Shown in pieces: positions 1 to 8,404 of a stretch of DNA of 64,000 nt. Made by a program: the position numbers and the translations under genes. Source of the stretch: Oscillatoriophycideae cyanobacterium NC_groundwater_1537_Pr4_S-0.65um_50_18 (GTDB taxonomy: Bacteria > Cyanobacteriota > Cyanobacteriia > Elainellales > Elainellaceae). The notes below the pieces were generated by a model that saw nothing but the letters and a program-made list of their open reading frames with translations, made no database searches and was not told where the DNA came from. The stretch is from assembly GCA_016208305.1 (NCBI GenBank), contig JACQYI010000014.1, positions 1-64,000 on the forward strand. Reading direction: 5' to 3'. The first letter of the stretch is position 1. Every line of letters begins with the position of its first letter.

Positions 1-2
1 TG

Positions 3-170
3 ATTGAACCCGATAACTGCAATTTTGAGAGTGACAGGATTCATGATGTTATTCCAACTGCCGTTGATTTATCTGCGCGAACAGAGCACTTGTCTCAAAT
101 GAGTCTCAAAACTCTGATTTATTCTATTATTCGAGGTGCCCAAAAGAGTTTGGGGGCTGCGCAACGCTAG
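3..170 (+). CDS. possible 3' end of a gene entering from the left edge
   Basis: This frame is open from the window edge to a TAG at 168-170, giving about 55 codons with no stop. The residues (ending in IIRGAQKSLGAAQR) match no family I recognise. It could be the C-terminal tail of a gene whose start lies outside the window, or chance; no other frame in the first 300 bases looks better. The sequence from 171 to 307 shows nothing I can identify. Confidence 0.22.
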   Translation: MEPDNCNFESDRIHDVIPTAVDLSARTEHLSQMSLKTLIYSIIRGAQKSLGAAQR

Positions 171-307
171 CCTCAGAGAAATCAATGGCGTTGCTGAAAC
201 GAAGGTTGAACGATGATGAGAGGGTATAAGCATGAGCATTTCATGCTTTCCTACGCTCTCACCATCCTTCTCTTTAGGGCACTCTCCCCTTGTGGGCGCT
301 TGAGTCG

Positions 308-913
308 TTAACGAGAAACGCGATGGAGCCACATGAAATTCATGGATTCGAGCGTCTGATCAGTTGACCGAGCATATCGATCCTGGGCTTCGCCGTAGGA
401 GAAACTTTGGCAGCAGGAAGCGATCGCCCGGTTACTGTACTTCAGTTTTTCTCCAGAAACATCATTGAAATAGCCCCAAGGATACCACTCGCCCCACGGG
501 TCATTCACATAGAAATTTTTAGCATCATATCCACGAATGACAATTACATGTCCAAAACCAGTAAAGTAACCGTGAACAATACAGGTCTGTCCTTTATCCA
601 GAGCTAATCGAATATCTGACAAAGTAGCGTTGAGTAGCAGGTCATCCTTAATCCCATAAGATTCAATCAATTTCTTTAATCCTTCGGGTCTATGTCTGCT
701 CCAATCATTTTGCGTGCATCGGTGATACATCTGGTCTTCAAGCTGTTTCTGGGAATCGTCCCCTCGAATTCCTAAATGATAGAGACACATCGCGACGCTA
801 GTTACATTACAAGCTCCAGACGGATTAAACTTGTTATCGCGCTGAGAAAAGTAGGGAACTGCAATGTCTACAGGAGAAACTGCAATAGTCACAGGAGAAG
901 CGGCAATAGTCAT
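308..913 (-). CDS. C39-type (papain-like) peptidase domain protein
   Basis: A 201-residue protein with the peptidase_C39_2 layout. An N-terminal VPYFSQRDN block leads into GACNVTS with the likely catalytic Cys35; GHVIVIRGYD carries His122, and VNDPWG (Asn137/Asp138) completes a Cys-His-Asn/Asp triad. The N-terminus has a small IAxSPV triplication and no clear signal peptide. I chose the ATG at 913 because GGAG lies 7 bases upstream; an upstream ATG at 961 has no such site. Family members hydrolyse peptide bonds or act as bacteriocin-processing-like domains; substrate unknown. It stands alone, with no ABC transporter beside it, so bacteriocin export is not supported. Confidence 0.75.
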   Translation of the reverse strand: MTIAASPVTIAVSPVDIAVPYFSQRDNKFNPSGACNVTSVAMCLYHLGIRGDDSQKQLEDQMYHRCTQNDWSRHRPEGLKKLIESYGIKDDLLLNATLSDIRLALDKGQTCIVHGYFTGFGHVIVIRGYDAKNFYVNDPWGEWYPWGYFNDVSGEKLKYSNRAIASCCQSFSYGEAQDRYARSTDQTLESMNFMWLHRVSR

Positions 914-1277
914 GTTCAAGCTCCAAAAAAATGGGTAGAAAGAGGGCAGAGCAGGGATCATAAACCCGCTAGGTTTACGCTTGCCTGACCGCTGCTGTTC
1001 CTTTCATTTCGTTGTAGTTATGGCAGTTTTGAACTGTCGCAGTTTGATAGGCAGTTTGAACCATTGATTCCCGCGTTAATTTTGAAACATGTTGTCAGCG
1101 GTCTGTTTTGAGCAATTGGGTTTATCTCAAGCTAGGAGCGATCGATCTAGTGTCTGCACGCTGCGGGCTTGCTTTATCGGACTGCATCAGTTCTAATAGC
1201 TGACATCTATTGATCCATGTCACCTGGTTAAATTCCTCGATCGAGCAATCTGTGAAAATCAGGAGGGAATATTGCTG
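914..1277. other. intergenic region with small palindrome
   Basis: No gene recognised. GCAGTTT occurs three times (about 1023, 1039 and 1051), and CAGTT-TTG-AACTG near 1024 is a perfect short palindrome, perhaps an operator for one of the divergent flanking genes. An AGGAGGG ribosome-binding site at 1261-1267 belongs to the next gene. Confidence 0.4.
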
Positions 1278-2732
1278 ATGAATGCTGCATCAAGATACTG
1301 GAACATTTGCCGAGTTAATCCTGCCGTAGAAAGGAAAGGATACGAATTTCGTTGGGTGCCGATCGCTCAGGCAGCATTTGAGCAAGTCCTGGAGGCATCT
1401 AAGGGTCAGAGTGATAGGGTGCAATCTGATCTGCTATCACGGTTTCAGGTTGAAGAGTCTTCTGTAGATCTGGCGGATCAGGCTCAGGCAGGTCTTTGTT
1501 TAAGGTGCTATGTCTCCGAACCCATTTTGCGAGCCTGTCAGCGCATCGACCACTTATTTAGCAGCAGACAATCTTTTACCTATCGAGATTTGCTGCCGTT
1601 TGTGCTAAACGATGATGGAGAAACGTTAGTTGTTTTAGATAGCGATTGTAAAACGCAATCCATTCTGGATCACAATCAACAGCCACAACCCACGGCCTAT
1701 AAATTTTTTACAGTCGAAATTCTACGTTCGTTCCGGGCAAATTCTCAGTCAAGTATGAGCCTGGATAACTGGACTTATTTGCAAACTCGGCAACATCCCG
1801 AACTCAAAGCCTTTCTGTCAGAGTTTGGCTTTCAGAATTTGAGCGACTGGGCATGTTTGAATCAAGCAAGACCCGCACAACTAGCCTGTTTGACAGAGAG
1901 CGATCGACGAATAGTAGAAAGCTTTCATGCCGTCTACCGCCGCGATCGTCGTATGCAGCCAAGACAAACTGGCAGAGGCAAATGTCCTGAACCTTCACTA
2001 GCCCAACTGCAGGAAATGCTGGCAGAATTGCAGCAGCGAAAGATCACGATCACAACGCCAGCTGAACTGCTGAAAACCTTAAAGCAGATTGCTCAATCTT
2101 TGAGGCAGCTCGATGTCTGGAGTTCGCGTGAACCGCTGGAAATTCAGGTGGGGGAGGAAGGACAATCGATCGAGCGACCTGATTTAATCCAGGATTCTAT
2201 AAGTGAATTGGATCTGGATCAGCAGGAATTTCTAGAGTTTTTTCATCAGCAGCTTGAACAATCCTTAACTCAGGCGATCGAGCAGGAGATTCAGAAAGCA
2301 GTGACTCGACTGCAACAAAGCAAGCGATATCATGCCTTTGCCGCCCAGTTCATTCCAGGGCTGATGCTTTACTATGAGCAGGGAATATCGCTGAAAGAAA
2401 TTGCACCAGCTCTGGGAATGACAAGTAAGGATCAGGCAGGACGCATCCTGAATCTAGGCGCACTTCTCAGCACTATTCGCATCCACACGGTGCAGCAGCT
2501 TCTCGATCGGGTGCTGGCAAAAGCCCAGCAGAAAGGACTGGCGCAACCTCCGCTCCAACCAGACTATCTTCAAGCCATCCTAGAACAGGTAGAAGCCTTT
2601 GCCGATGCTGAAGTCTTTCGGGCAGCCGCAGCAGAAATCAGGGCAGGCAACAGCCGATCGATGGATAGCGTTTATGCTCAACAGCTCTGCCGTTATTTGA
2701 GGTTGCTAAATAACGGAACGACTGACCAATGA
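1278..2732 (+). CDS. sigma-70-like / HTH protein of cyanobacteria, function unproven
   Basis: A 484-residue soluble protein. Near the C-terminus (about residues 365-420) a segment reading YYEQGISLKEIAPALGM followed by a second amphipathic helix resembles the region-4 helix-turn-helix of sigma-70-like proteins. The middle is Gln-rich and helical (QLQEMLAELQQRK). I recall large sigma-like proteins of this kind paired with DUF1822 genes in cyanobacteria, and a DUF1822 gene lies 75 bases downstream, so the two are probably co-transcribed. The ATG at 1278 is preferred because AGGAGGG sits 10 bases upstream; a TTG at 1272 is too close. Whether it binds RNA polymerase core cannot be judged here. Confidence 0.6.
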   Translation: MNAASRYWNICRVNPAVERKGYEFRWVPIAQAAFEQVLEASKGQSDRVQSDLLSRFQVEESSVDLADQAQAGLCLRCYVSEPILRACQRIDHLFSSRQSFTYRDLLPFVLNDDGETLVVLDSDCKTQSILDHNQQPQPTAYKFFTVEILRSFRANSQSSMSLDNWTYLQTRQHPELKAFLSEFGFQNLSDWACLNQARPAQLACLTESDRRIVESFHAVYRRDRRMQPRQTGRGKCPEPSLAQLQEMLAELQQRKITITTPAELLKTLKQIAQSLRQLDVWSSREPLEIQVGEEGQSIERPDLIQDSISELDLDQQEFLEFFHQQLEQSLTQAIEQEIQKAVTRLQQSKRYHAFAAQFIPGLMLYYEQGISLKEIAPALGMTSKDQAGRILNLGALLSTIRIHTVQQLLDRVLAKAQQKGLAQPPLQPDYLQAILEQVEAFADAEVFRAAAAEIRAGNSRSMDSVYAQQLCRYLRLLNNGTTDQ

Positions 2733-2807
2733 AATGCCTCGATTTAGCAGCGACTTTAGTTAAACAATTTTCCTATTCATATTTATAATCCCCACTAGGA
2801 GCATGTC

Positions 2808-3869
2808 ATGAGCCGTTTCTTCACTCACACCCATTACCTAAACGATTTGCCGCTCTACTCAATCGACTTAGAGCCAGAAGACTTCGATTCTGGCAGGGCG
2901 ATCAGCCAGTTGCCCATCAACGAATCTGGCCAGTGGCAAGCTTACCTGAATGCGATCGCTCTGTTTAGTTTCAGGCGATGGCTCGAAGCGCAGCTTCCCG
3001 ATCGCTCCGTTCAACAAGATACTCATGCGATCGAATCGATGGGGCAACTAGAGGTTCATGGCTTTAAGCTTGGTTTAATTGCCGCTGAACATATTTTGGA
3101 TGAAAAGGTTTATATTCCCCGACGAGCGATCGAACAAGTGCAGTCTCACTTCTATGTTTTGCTTGAAGTTTTAGAAGAGGAAGAACGCAGTCTCATCAAA
3201 GGTTTTTTGCGTCACGATCATTTAGTTGAAGCACTGAATCATCTGCCACAGAATCCTTCTGAATCGGAAGTTTATGCGCTGCCATTTTCAATGCTAAATG
3301 CTGAAGTCAATCATCTGCTTGCCTATTGTCGTTATCTTGCTCCGTCAGCTAGCTTTTCATCTAGTATGAGCGATCGCAACAGTCAAGCGATCGCGGATAC
3401 CGTTGAACCGATTGTAAACTTTGGGCAAACCTCAAGAACAAAACTCAGCCAGTGGCTTGAGGGAATCCTGGATGAAGGCTGGCAGTTGATTGAAACGTTG
3501 ATTAGCCCGGATGCGGCGCTGGCCTTTAATACAAGAAGTTCAGCGACAGGGACAAAGCGGGGAAAATTAATTGACTTAGGCATTCAACTGGGTGAACAGA
3601 AAGTGGCATTGCTCATCATCATCACGCCAGAAGTCGAAGATAAACTAGCTACTGTAATTCAGATTCATCCTACAGGTTCAGCGAAAGCTTTGCCGTCCTG
3701 TTTCAAACTCAGCCTCGTTTCTAAAACAGGACAAATTCTACGACAGGTTGAATCTAGGCAAAACGACAGCTACATCCAGCTTCCTATTTTAAGAGGAAAA
3801 ATAGGGACACAGTTCAGCGTCCAACTGAGCTTAAATACGCTTACGCTTTTAGAAGAATTTGAACTGTAG
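2808..3869 (+). CDS. DUF1822 family protein
   Basis: A 353-residue protein matching the cyanobacterial DUF1822 pattern: an N-terminal YSIDLEPEDF-type start, then NAIALFSFRRWLEAQLPD, and a C-terminal beta-rich half that reads like a carbohydrate-binding or adhesion fold (RGKLIDLGIQLGEQKVALLI). It has no signal peptide or membrane segment. GGAG lies just upstream of the ATG. It follows the sigma-like gene on the same strand and is likely its operon partner. Biochemical role unknown; DUF1822 genes are often found near CHAT, CHASE2 and DUF928 genes, all present 14-22 kb further on. Confidence 0.7.
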   Translation: MSRFFTHTHYLNDLPLYSIDLEPEDFDSGRAISQLPINESGQWQAYLNAIALFSFRRWLEAQLPDRSVQQDTHAIESMGQLEVHGFKLGLIAAEHILDEKVYIPRRAIEQVQSHFYVLLEVLEEEERSLIKGFLRHDHLVEALNHLPQNPSESEVYALPFSMLNAEVNHLLAYCRYLAPSASFSSSMSDRNSQAIADTVEPIVNFGQTSRTKLSQWLEGILDEGWQLIETLISPDAALAFNTRSSATGTKRGKLIDLGIQLGEQKVALLIIITPEVEDKLATVIQIHPTGSAKALPSCFKLSLVSKTGQILRQVESRQNDSYIQLPILRGKIGTQFSVQLSLNTLTLLEEFEL

Positions 3870-3965
3870 AACCAACCCATTTGAGATTTGAGTTGGAGGC
3901 TGCAAGGTGCTTCAGCGTTAGCCTGACATAGAAGGGATAGACAAGCCTCGTGTAACAGCAAGCCG

Positions 3966-6900
3966 TTAAGTTCGGTTAGCCAAATCAGCAACGATCGCAC
4001 CCAGTTGAACCAGGTCAAAGGGTTTAGCCATATGCCTTTGAAACCCAGCCTCAATCACCCGTTGGCGTTCTGCTTCACTGGTATAGCCCGTCAGTGCGAT
4101 CGCCGGAATTTGGCCTCCATCTGCTGCACCGAGCGATCGCACCTGTTGAATCAAGGAGTAGCCATCTTCCTCAGGCAAACCAAGATCAGAAATCAGCACA
4201 TCATATCGGTTGGGGCTTTCGCTGAGCGCAGCGATCGCGTCTCTCGCAGTCGTTACGGTCAACACCTCTGCTCCGTAACTTTCTAGCATCAGTCTCAAGG
4301 TTGCCAGCACATCGGCCTGATCGTCAACCACCAAAATCCGCAAGCCTTCTAGCGCAGGGGGATGCGGCGAAGCGTTCAAAGAAGTCTCGACAATCGGTGA
4401 CGAGGTTGGGGGTGGGGCGTATAAAAACAACCGCACCGTCATAGTAGTACCTTGGCCTTCGCCCGGACTTTCGGCCTGCACAGTGCCACCATGCAGCTCG
4501 ACAAGATGCCGCACGATCGCCAATCCCAATCCCAGCCCTTGATTGGTTTTGGTAGTGCTAGAATCGCCCTGATAAAATCGCTCAAAGATATGCGGCAATA
4601 GCTCTGCGGCAATACCTTTACCAGTATCACTGACTTGAACTTGCGCCTGGTTGCCCACCTGCGACAGCGTGATCTGCACACGGCCACCCGCAGGCGTAAA
4701 CTTGATTGCGTTCGAGAGCAGATTCCACAGCACTTGCTGCAATCGGTTGGCATCCCCCAGCACGGTCAGCGAACTGAGCGATGATACCAACTGAATATTT
4801 TTTGCGACCGCCAATAAGTGAACGCTATCGAGAGCAGCTCGAACCAATAAGCCCAAGTCGATGGGGTGGCTATTCAATTGCAACTTGCCACTCGCAATCC
4901 GAGAGCCATCTAGAATATCTTCAATCAGATGGTTGAGTAGCTTACTGCTCTGCTCAATAGCGGCTAAGGCACGAGCGACGGTTGCCTCGTCGCAGGTACC
5001 GCTGCGGAGCAGTGGCACCCAGCCCAGCAGCGAGGTCAGCGGATTTCGCAGTTCATGAGACAGATTTGAGAGAAATTCATCTTTGGCACGATTAGCCGCT
5101 TCAGCCTGCTGGCGTGCCGTGCGCTCAGTCACATCGGAGATCGCTAGCAAAATCATGTCTGTGTTGTCTTCTCGGTGCAGTTTGCACGCATTGAGCAGCA
5201 GGTTTTTATGCCCAATCCGCTCAAAATCATGATTCACCTCAAGATCTTGCACCGCCAGATCATCCGCCAGAATACTGTTCAACATCGATCGCAATTCAGG
5301 AATATCCCACTGCCTATTGCCTAATTCAAACAGCAGCATATGAAGAGCTTCAGCTTCAGAAACCTGAAATGTCTCGTAAAACGATCGATTTGCGGCGTTC
5401 ACCCGTAAATCAGCGTCTAGCACCACCAGCGGAATTTGCACCATTTCAACGATGGTTTCTGCATAATTGCGCGCGCGCTCTAGGCTGGTCGTGTAGCGTT
5501 TAAGGGTGTCAATATCTTGTAACACCAGCGTCACACCGTCAATTTGGTTTTCGGTGGTGCGATAGGGGCGAATGCGGAGGCTATACCAGTATCCGGCTTC
5601 TGTTTGGATCTCCTGCTCTTTGGTGTTGAGGGTTTCCAACACCTCCAAAATCATCGGTTCTAGCTGCGAAGCATCAAAATTGCCATGCAGGTCAGTGAAG
5701 GGGCGTCCGATATCGGTGGGGATAAAATTGAACAGTCGCTGAACGCTAGGTGTAAAGCGGCGAATCCTTAAGTCATTCGTCAGCATGACAATCGGGATAT
5801 TAATGCTGGCGATAAAGTTATTGAGATCGTTATTGTCCCGATTTTGTTGCAGATTCCGACTCCGCAGTTCTTCATTGGTCGTCGAAAGTTCTTCATTGGT
5901 AGCTTGAATCTCTTCCTTCGCCGTTTGCAGTTCTTCATTCGTGCTTTGCAGTTCCTCATTGCTCGATAGGATCTCTTCATTCGCGATGCGCAAATTTTGG
6001 TTGAGTTGAGCTTGATCCTGAATCACCGCTTGCAGATGCGCTTGAGCCGAGAGTTCGCGTTGGGTGGCGGCAGACAGCGCCTGACGAAGCGTTACAAGCT
6101 CACGCGCTAAGTCCACTGGCTCCAAGTTTTCTCCGGTTGCAGGGCTGGTGTATGGGGCAGAAGCAGGAGCAGAGGGAGCGATAGGATTAAAAAGTACCAA
6201 AAAATAGAGGGCATTTGTCAGGGCTGGGCGAAAGGGCATCACCTCTAGATTCAGCCGCGATCGCGAAACCTCTCCACCCGCAAATCGCTCATCCAGTTCC
6301 ATTTGAATATCTTCCTGCCGCACCAGCACGTTCTCTGTCTGAGCCTGATACAGGGCAGTGCGAAGGGGCATCACCAGCCCTTCACGAGCCATAGACAGCA
6401 GGTTTAGCTCTGTAGTGCTGGGAGTCAACTTCAGGTAAAGATCGAGATCTCCGCGCATCTGTAAGATCCGCATTTGTTCATCGACCACCACCGATAGCGG
6501 TATATAGCGATTGGCGATCAGTTGGTCAACTTCTCTGGCTAAATCAAAGAAAATGGAGCGGCTTTCGACACGCTGCGGATTAGGGAGACTGGGGACAATT
6601 GGAGAACTGGCTGCAAACGCAAATAAGGGATTCGATAAGCTCAATTTGCGGGCATAGATTTTGCAGGCTTCATCTACGGGCGTAAACAAATTTGAGGCAG
6701 CTTTGACGCTTTCTGCCGTACCTAATACCAAGTAACCCGTTAAGTTAAGACTGTAATGAAACAACGCCATGATGCGCTCTTGCAGGCGATCGGATAAATA
6801 AATCAGCACATTACGGCAGCTAATTAGATCGAGATTCGAGAACGGAGGATCACCGCCTAAGTTATGATGAGCAAACACACACAATTCGCGAATGGCACTG

Positions 6901-8147
6901 CTAATTTGATAGCCACCCTCCGCGTGGGTGACAAAAAATCGGCTTTTGCGCTCCGGTGAAACCCCTTCCATCTGGCTTTCGAGGTAAAACCCTGACCGGG
7001 CTTTGCTAATGGCAGATTCGCTGATGTCAGTGGCAAAGATCTGAATCGGCGGGACGGTGGCGCGATCGCTGAAGAACTCTACCAAGCAAATGGCGAGTGA
7101 GTAGACTTCTTCCCCAGTTGAGCAGCCCGCCACCCAAATCCGAATCGGCACATCGTTCGCTTTATTTTGGCTGATCCTAGGGAAAATCTGGGTCTTCAAT
7201 TGCTCAAAGACCTGCGGATCGCGAAAGAAACTGGTTACATGGATGAGAATTTCTTCGTACAGCGCTTGAATTTCGTCCCTGTGCGTTTGCAAATATTGCG
7301 CGTATGCGGCCAGACTGTCCAGCTTGCACAGCAGCATCCGCCGCTGGATGCGGCGCTCTAGCGACGCCGGTTTGTATTGGGTAAAGTCAACGCCCGTTGT
7401 CGTGCGGAGCAGGGAAAAAATTCGGCTTAGTGGATCACCCGGTTTTGGCGGTGGCTCCTGGATGATCTGCAACGGCTCGGATTGCCCCAGTAAGGGGTTG
7501 CGACTGAGATTGCTCAGTTCTGTGGCAATGGCTTGCGGCGGCAACACAAAGTCCACATTGCCTGTTGCAACCGCCGTATTGGGCATACTGTTAAATTGTG
7601 CTGTTGCATCACATTCGGCAAAGGTGACACCCCCGGCAATCTTGACGGCTTTCACCCCTTGGGCACCGTCTCCATCCATCCCTGACAGCACAACGGCGAT
7701 CGCTTTGTTGCCGCGATCGGTCGCTAACGACTCAAAAAAGATGTCAGCAGGTAAATATCTGCCGTCATTTTTCTGCCGGGGCACGAGCCGTAAAAAGCCA
7801 TCTACCAGGGTCATTTGGGTATTGGGCGGAATCACATAGACTGCGTTTGGCTCAACCTGCATCTGGTCTTCCACCTGACGCACAGGCATGGCAGTCACTC
7901 TGCCCAAAATTTCCGATAGCAGGCTTTCATAGTCAGGCGACAAATGCTGAATGAGCACAAACGCCATGCCTGTATCCGTTGGCAAATGGCGGATCAGTTC
8001 TGTAAATGCCTCTAGCCCGCCCGCAGAAGCAGCAATTCCCACCACTGGAAAAGCGGCATCGGTGGGGGATAGCTGATTAGGCTCCGAGGCTGAATTGACG
8101 GGGAGTGAGGCGGATGAATCGTTGGGAGCAGGTAGCTCAGCAGACAT
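3966..8147 (-). CDS. CheB-CheR-PAS hybrid sensor histidine kinase with receiver
   Basis: A 1393-residue cytoplasmic signalling fusion. In order: CheB methylesterase (about 30-220; GIAASAGG Ser, QHLSPD His, GMDGDG Asp); CheR methyltransferase (about 240-510; VAGCSTGEE SAM site, SCRNVLIY); PAS-like region; a NEELQSTNEELQ-type coiled coil (about 720-770); two further PAS domains; HisKA with SHELRNP (phospho-His); HATPase_c with DTGKGI and GLGLGLAI; and a C-terminal receiver (VVDDQ, phospho-Asp in ISDLGLP, Lys in AKPFD). CheB/CheR fused to kinases is a known architecture outside chemotaxis arrays. No chemoreceptor or cheA/W gene is nearby, so its methylation substrate is unknown. All catalytic residues are present. 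Confidence 0.93.
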   Translation of the reverse strand: MSAELPAPNDSSASLPVNSASEPNQLSPTDAAFPVVGIAASAGGLEAFTELIRHLPTDTGMAFVLIQHLSPDYESLLSEILGRVTAMPVRQVEDQMQVEPNAVYVIPPNTQMTLVDGFLRLVPRQKNDGRYLPADIFFESLATDRGNKAIAVVLSGMDGDGAQGVKAVKIAGGVTFAECDATAQFNSMPNTAVATGNVDFVLPPQAIATELSNLSRNPLLGQSEPLQIIQEPPPKPGDPLSRIFSLLRTTTGVDFTQYKPASLERRIQRRMLLCKLDSLAAYAQYLQTHRDEIQALYEEILIHVTSFFRDPQVFEQLKTQIFPRISQNKANDVPIRIWVAGCSTGEEVYSLAICLVEFFSDRATVPPIQIFATDISESAISKARSGFYLESQMEGVSPERKSRFFVTHAEGGYQISSAIRELCVFAHHNLGGDPPFSNLDLISCRNVLIYLSDRLQERIMALFHYSLNLTGYLVLGTAESVKAASNLFTPVDEACKIYARKLSLSNPLFAFAASSPIVPSLPNPQRVESRSIFFDLAREVDQLIANRYIPLSVVVDEQMRILQMRGDLDLYLKLTPSTTELNLLSMAREGLVMPLRTALYQAQTENVLVRQEDIQMELDERFAGGEVSRSRLNLEVMPFRPALTNALYFLVLFNPIAPSAPASAPYTSPATGENLEPVDLARELVTLRQALSAATQRELSAQAHLQAVIQDQAQLNQNLRIANEEILSSNEELQSTNEELQTAKEEIQATNEELSTTNEELRSRNLQQNRDNNDLNNFIASINIPIVMLTNDLRIRRFTPSVQRLFNFIPTDIGRPFTDLHGNFDASQLEPMILEVLETLNTKEQEIQTEAGYWYSLRIRPYRTTENQIDGVTLVLQDIDTLKRYTTSLERARNYAETIVEMVQIPLVVLDADLRVNAANRSFYETFQVSEAEALHMLLFELGNRQWDIPELRSMLNSILADDLAVQDLEVNHDFERIGHKNLLLNACKLHREDNTDMILLAISDVTERTARQQAEAANRAKDEFLSNLSHELRNPLTSLLGWVPLLRSGTCDEATVARALAAIEQSSKLLNHLIEDILDGSRIASGKLQLNSHPIDLGLLVRAALDSVHLLAVAKNIQLVSSLSSLTVLGDANRLQQVLWNLLSNAIKFTPAGGRVQITLSQVGNQAQVQVSDTGKGIAAELLPHIFERFYQGDSSTTKTNQGLGLGLAIVRHLVELHGGTVQAESPGEGQGTTMTVRLFLYAPPPTSSPIVETSLNASPHPPALEGLRILVVDDQADVLATLRLMLESYGAEVLTVTTARDAIAALSESPNRYDVLISDLGLPEEDGYSLIQQVRSLGAADGGQIPAIALTGYTSEAERQRVIEAGFQRHMAKPFDLVQLGAIVADLANRT

Positions 8148-8404
8148 AGATGGTTGCTAGACTTCGAGAGAAAAAGCACCAAGTCACGTCAATTTTAAGC
8201 CATAAAAATATAAGCTGCTCAATTCACTCCGCAACCTTACCAGTGGAAATTCGCGTCATTTTAGCCTTGTCTATCCAGTAGGTTAGGTTAGCGTCAGCGT
8301 TACCCCAAACGGCTAGACTCCTTCGTTATGGAAATGAAGGAAACTTAAAGAGTCGTTACAGATGCATGATGTTGCCATTGGCATAGCAGGCGCTGATTTG
8401 GGAT

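Noticed and set aside
69-332. 87-codon minus-strand ORF at the left edge
   Set aside because: No family signal, no ribosome-binding site, overlaps the end of the peptidase gene; most likely chance.
308-913. Bacteriocin/lanthipeptide processing system
   Set aside because: The C39-like protein has no ABC transporter fusion and no precursor peptide or modification gene next to it.
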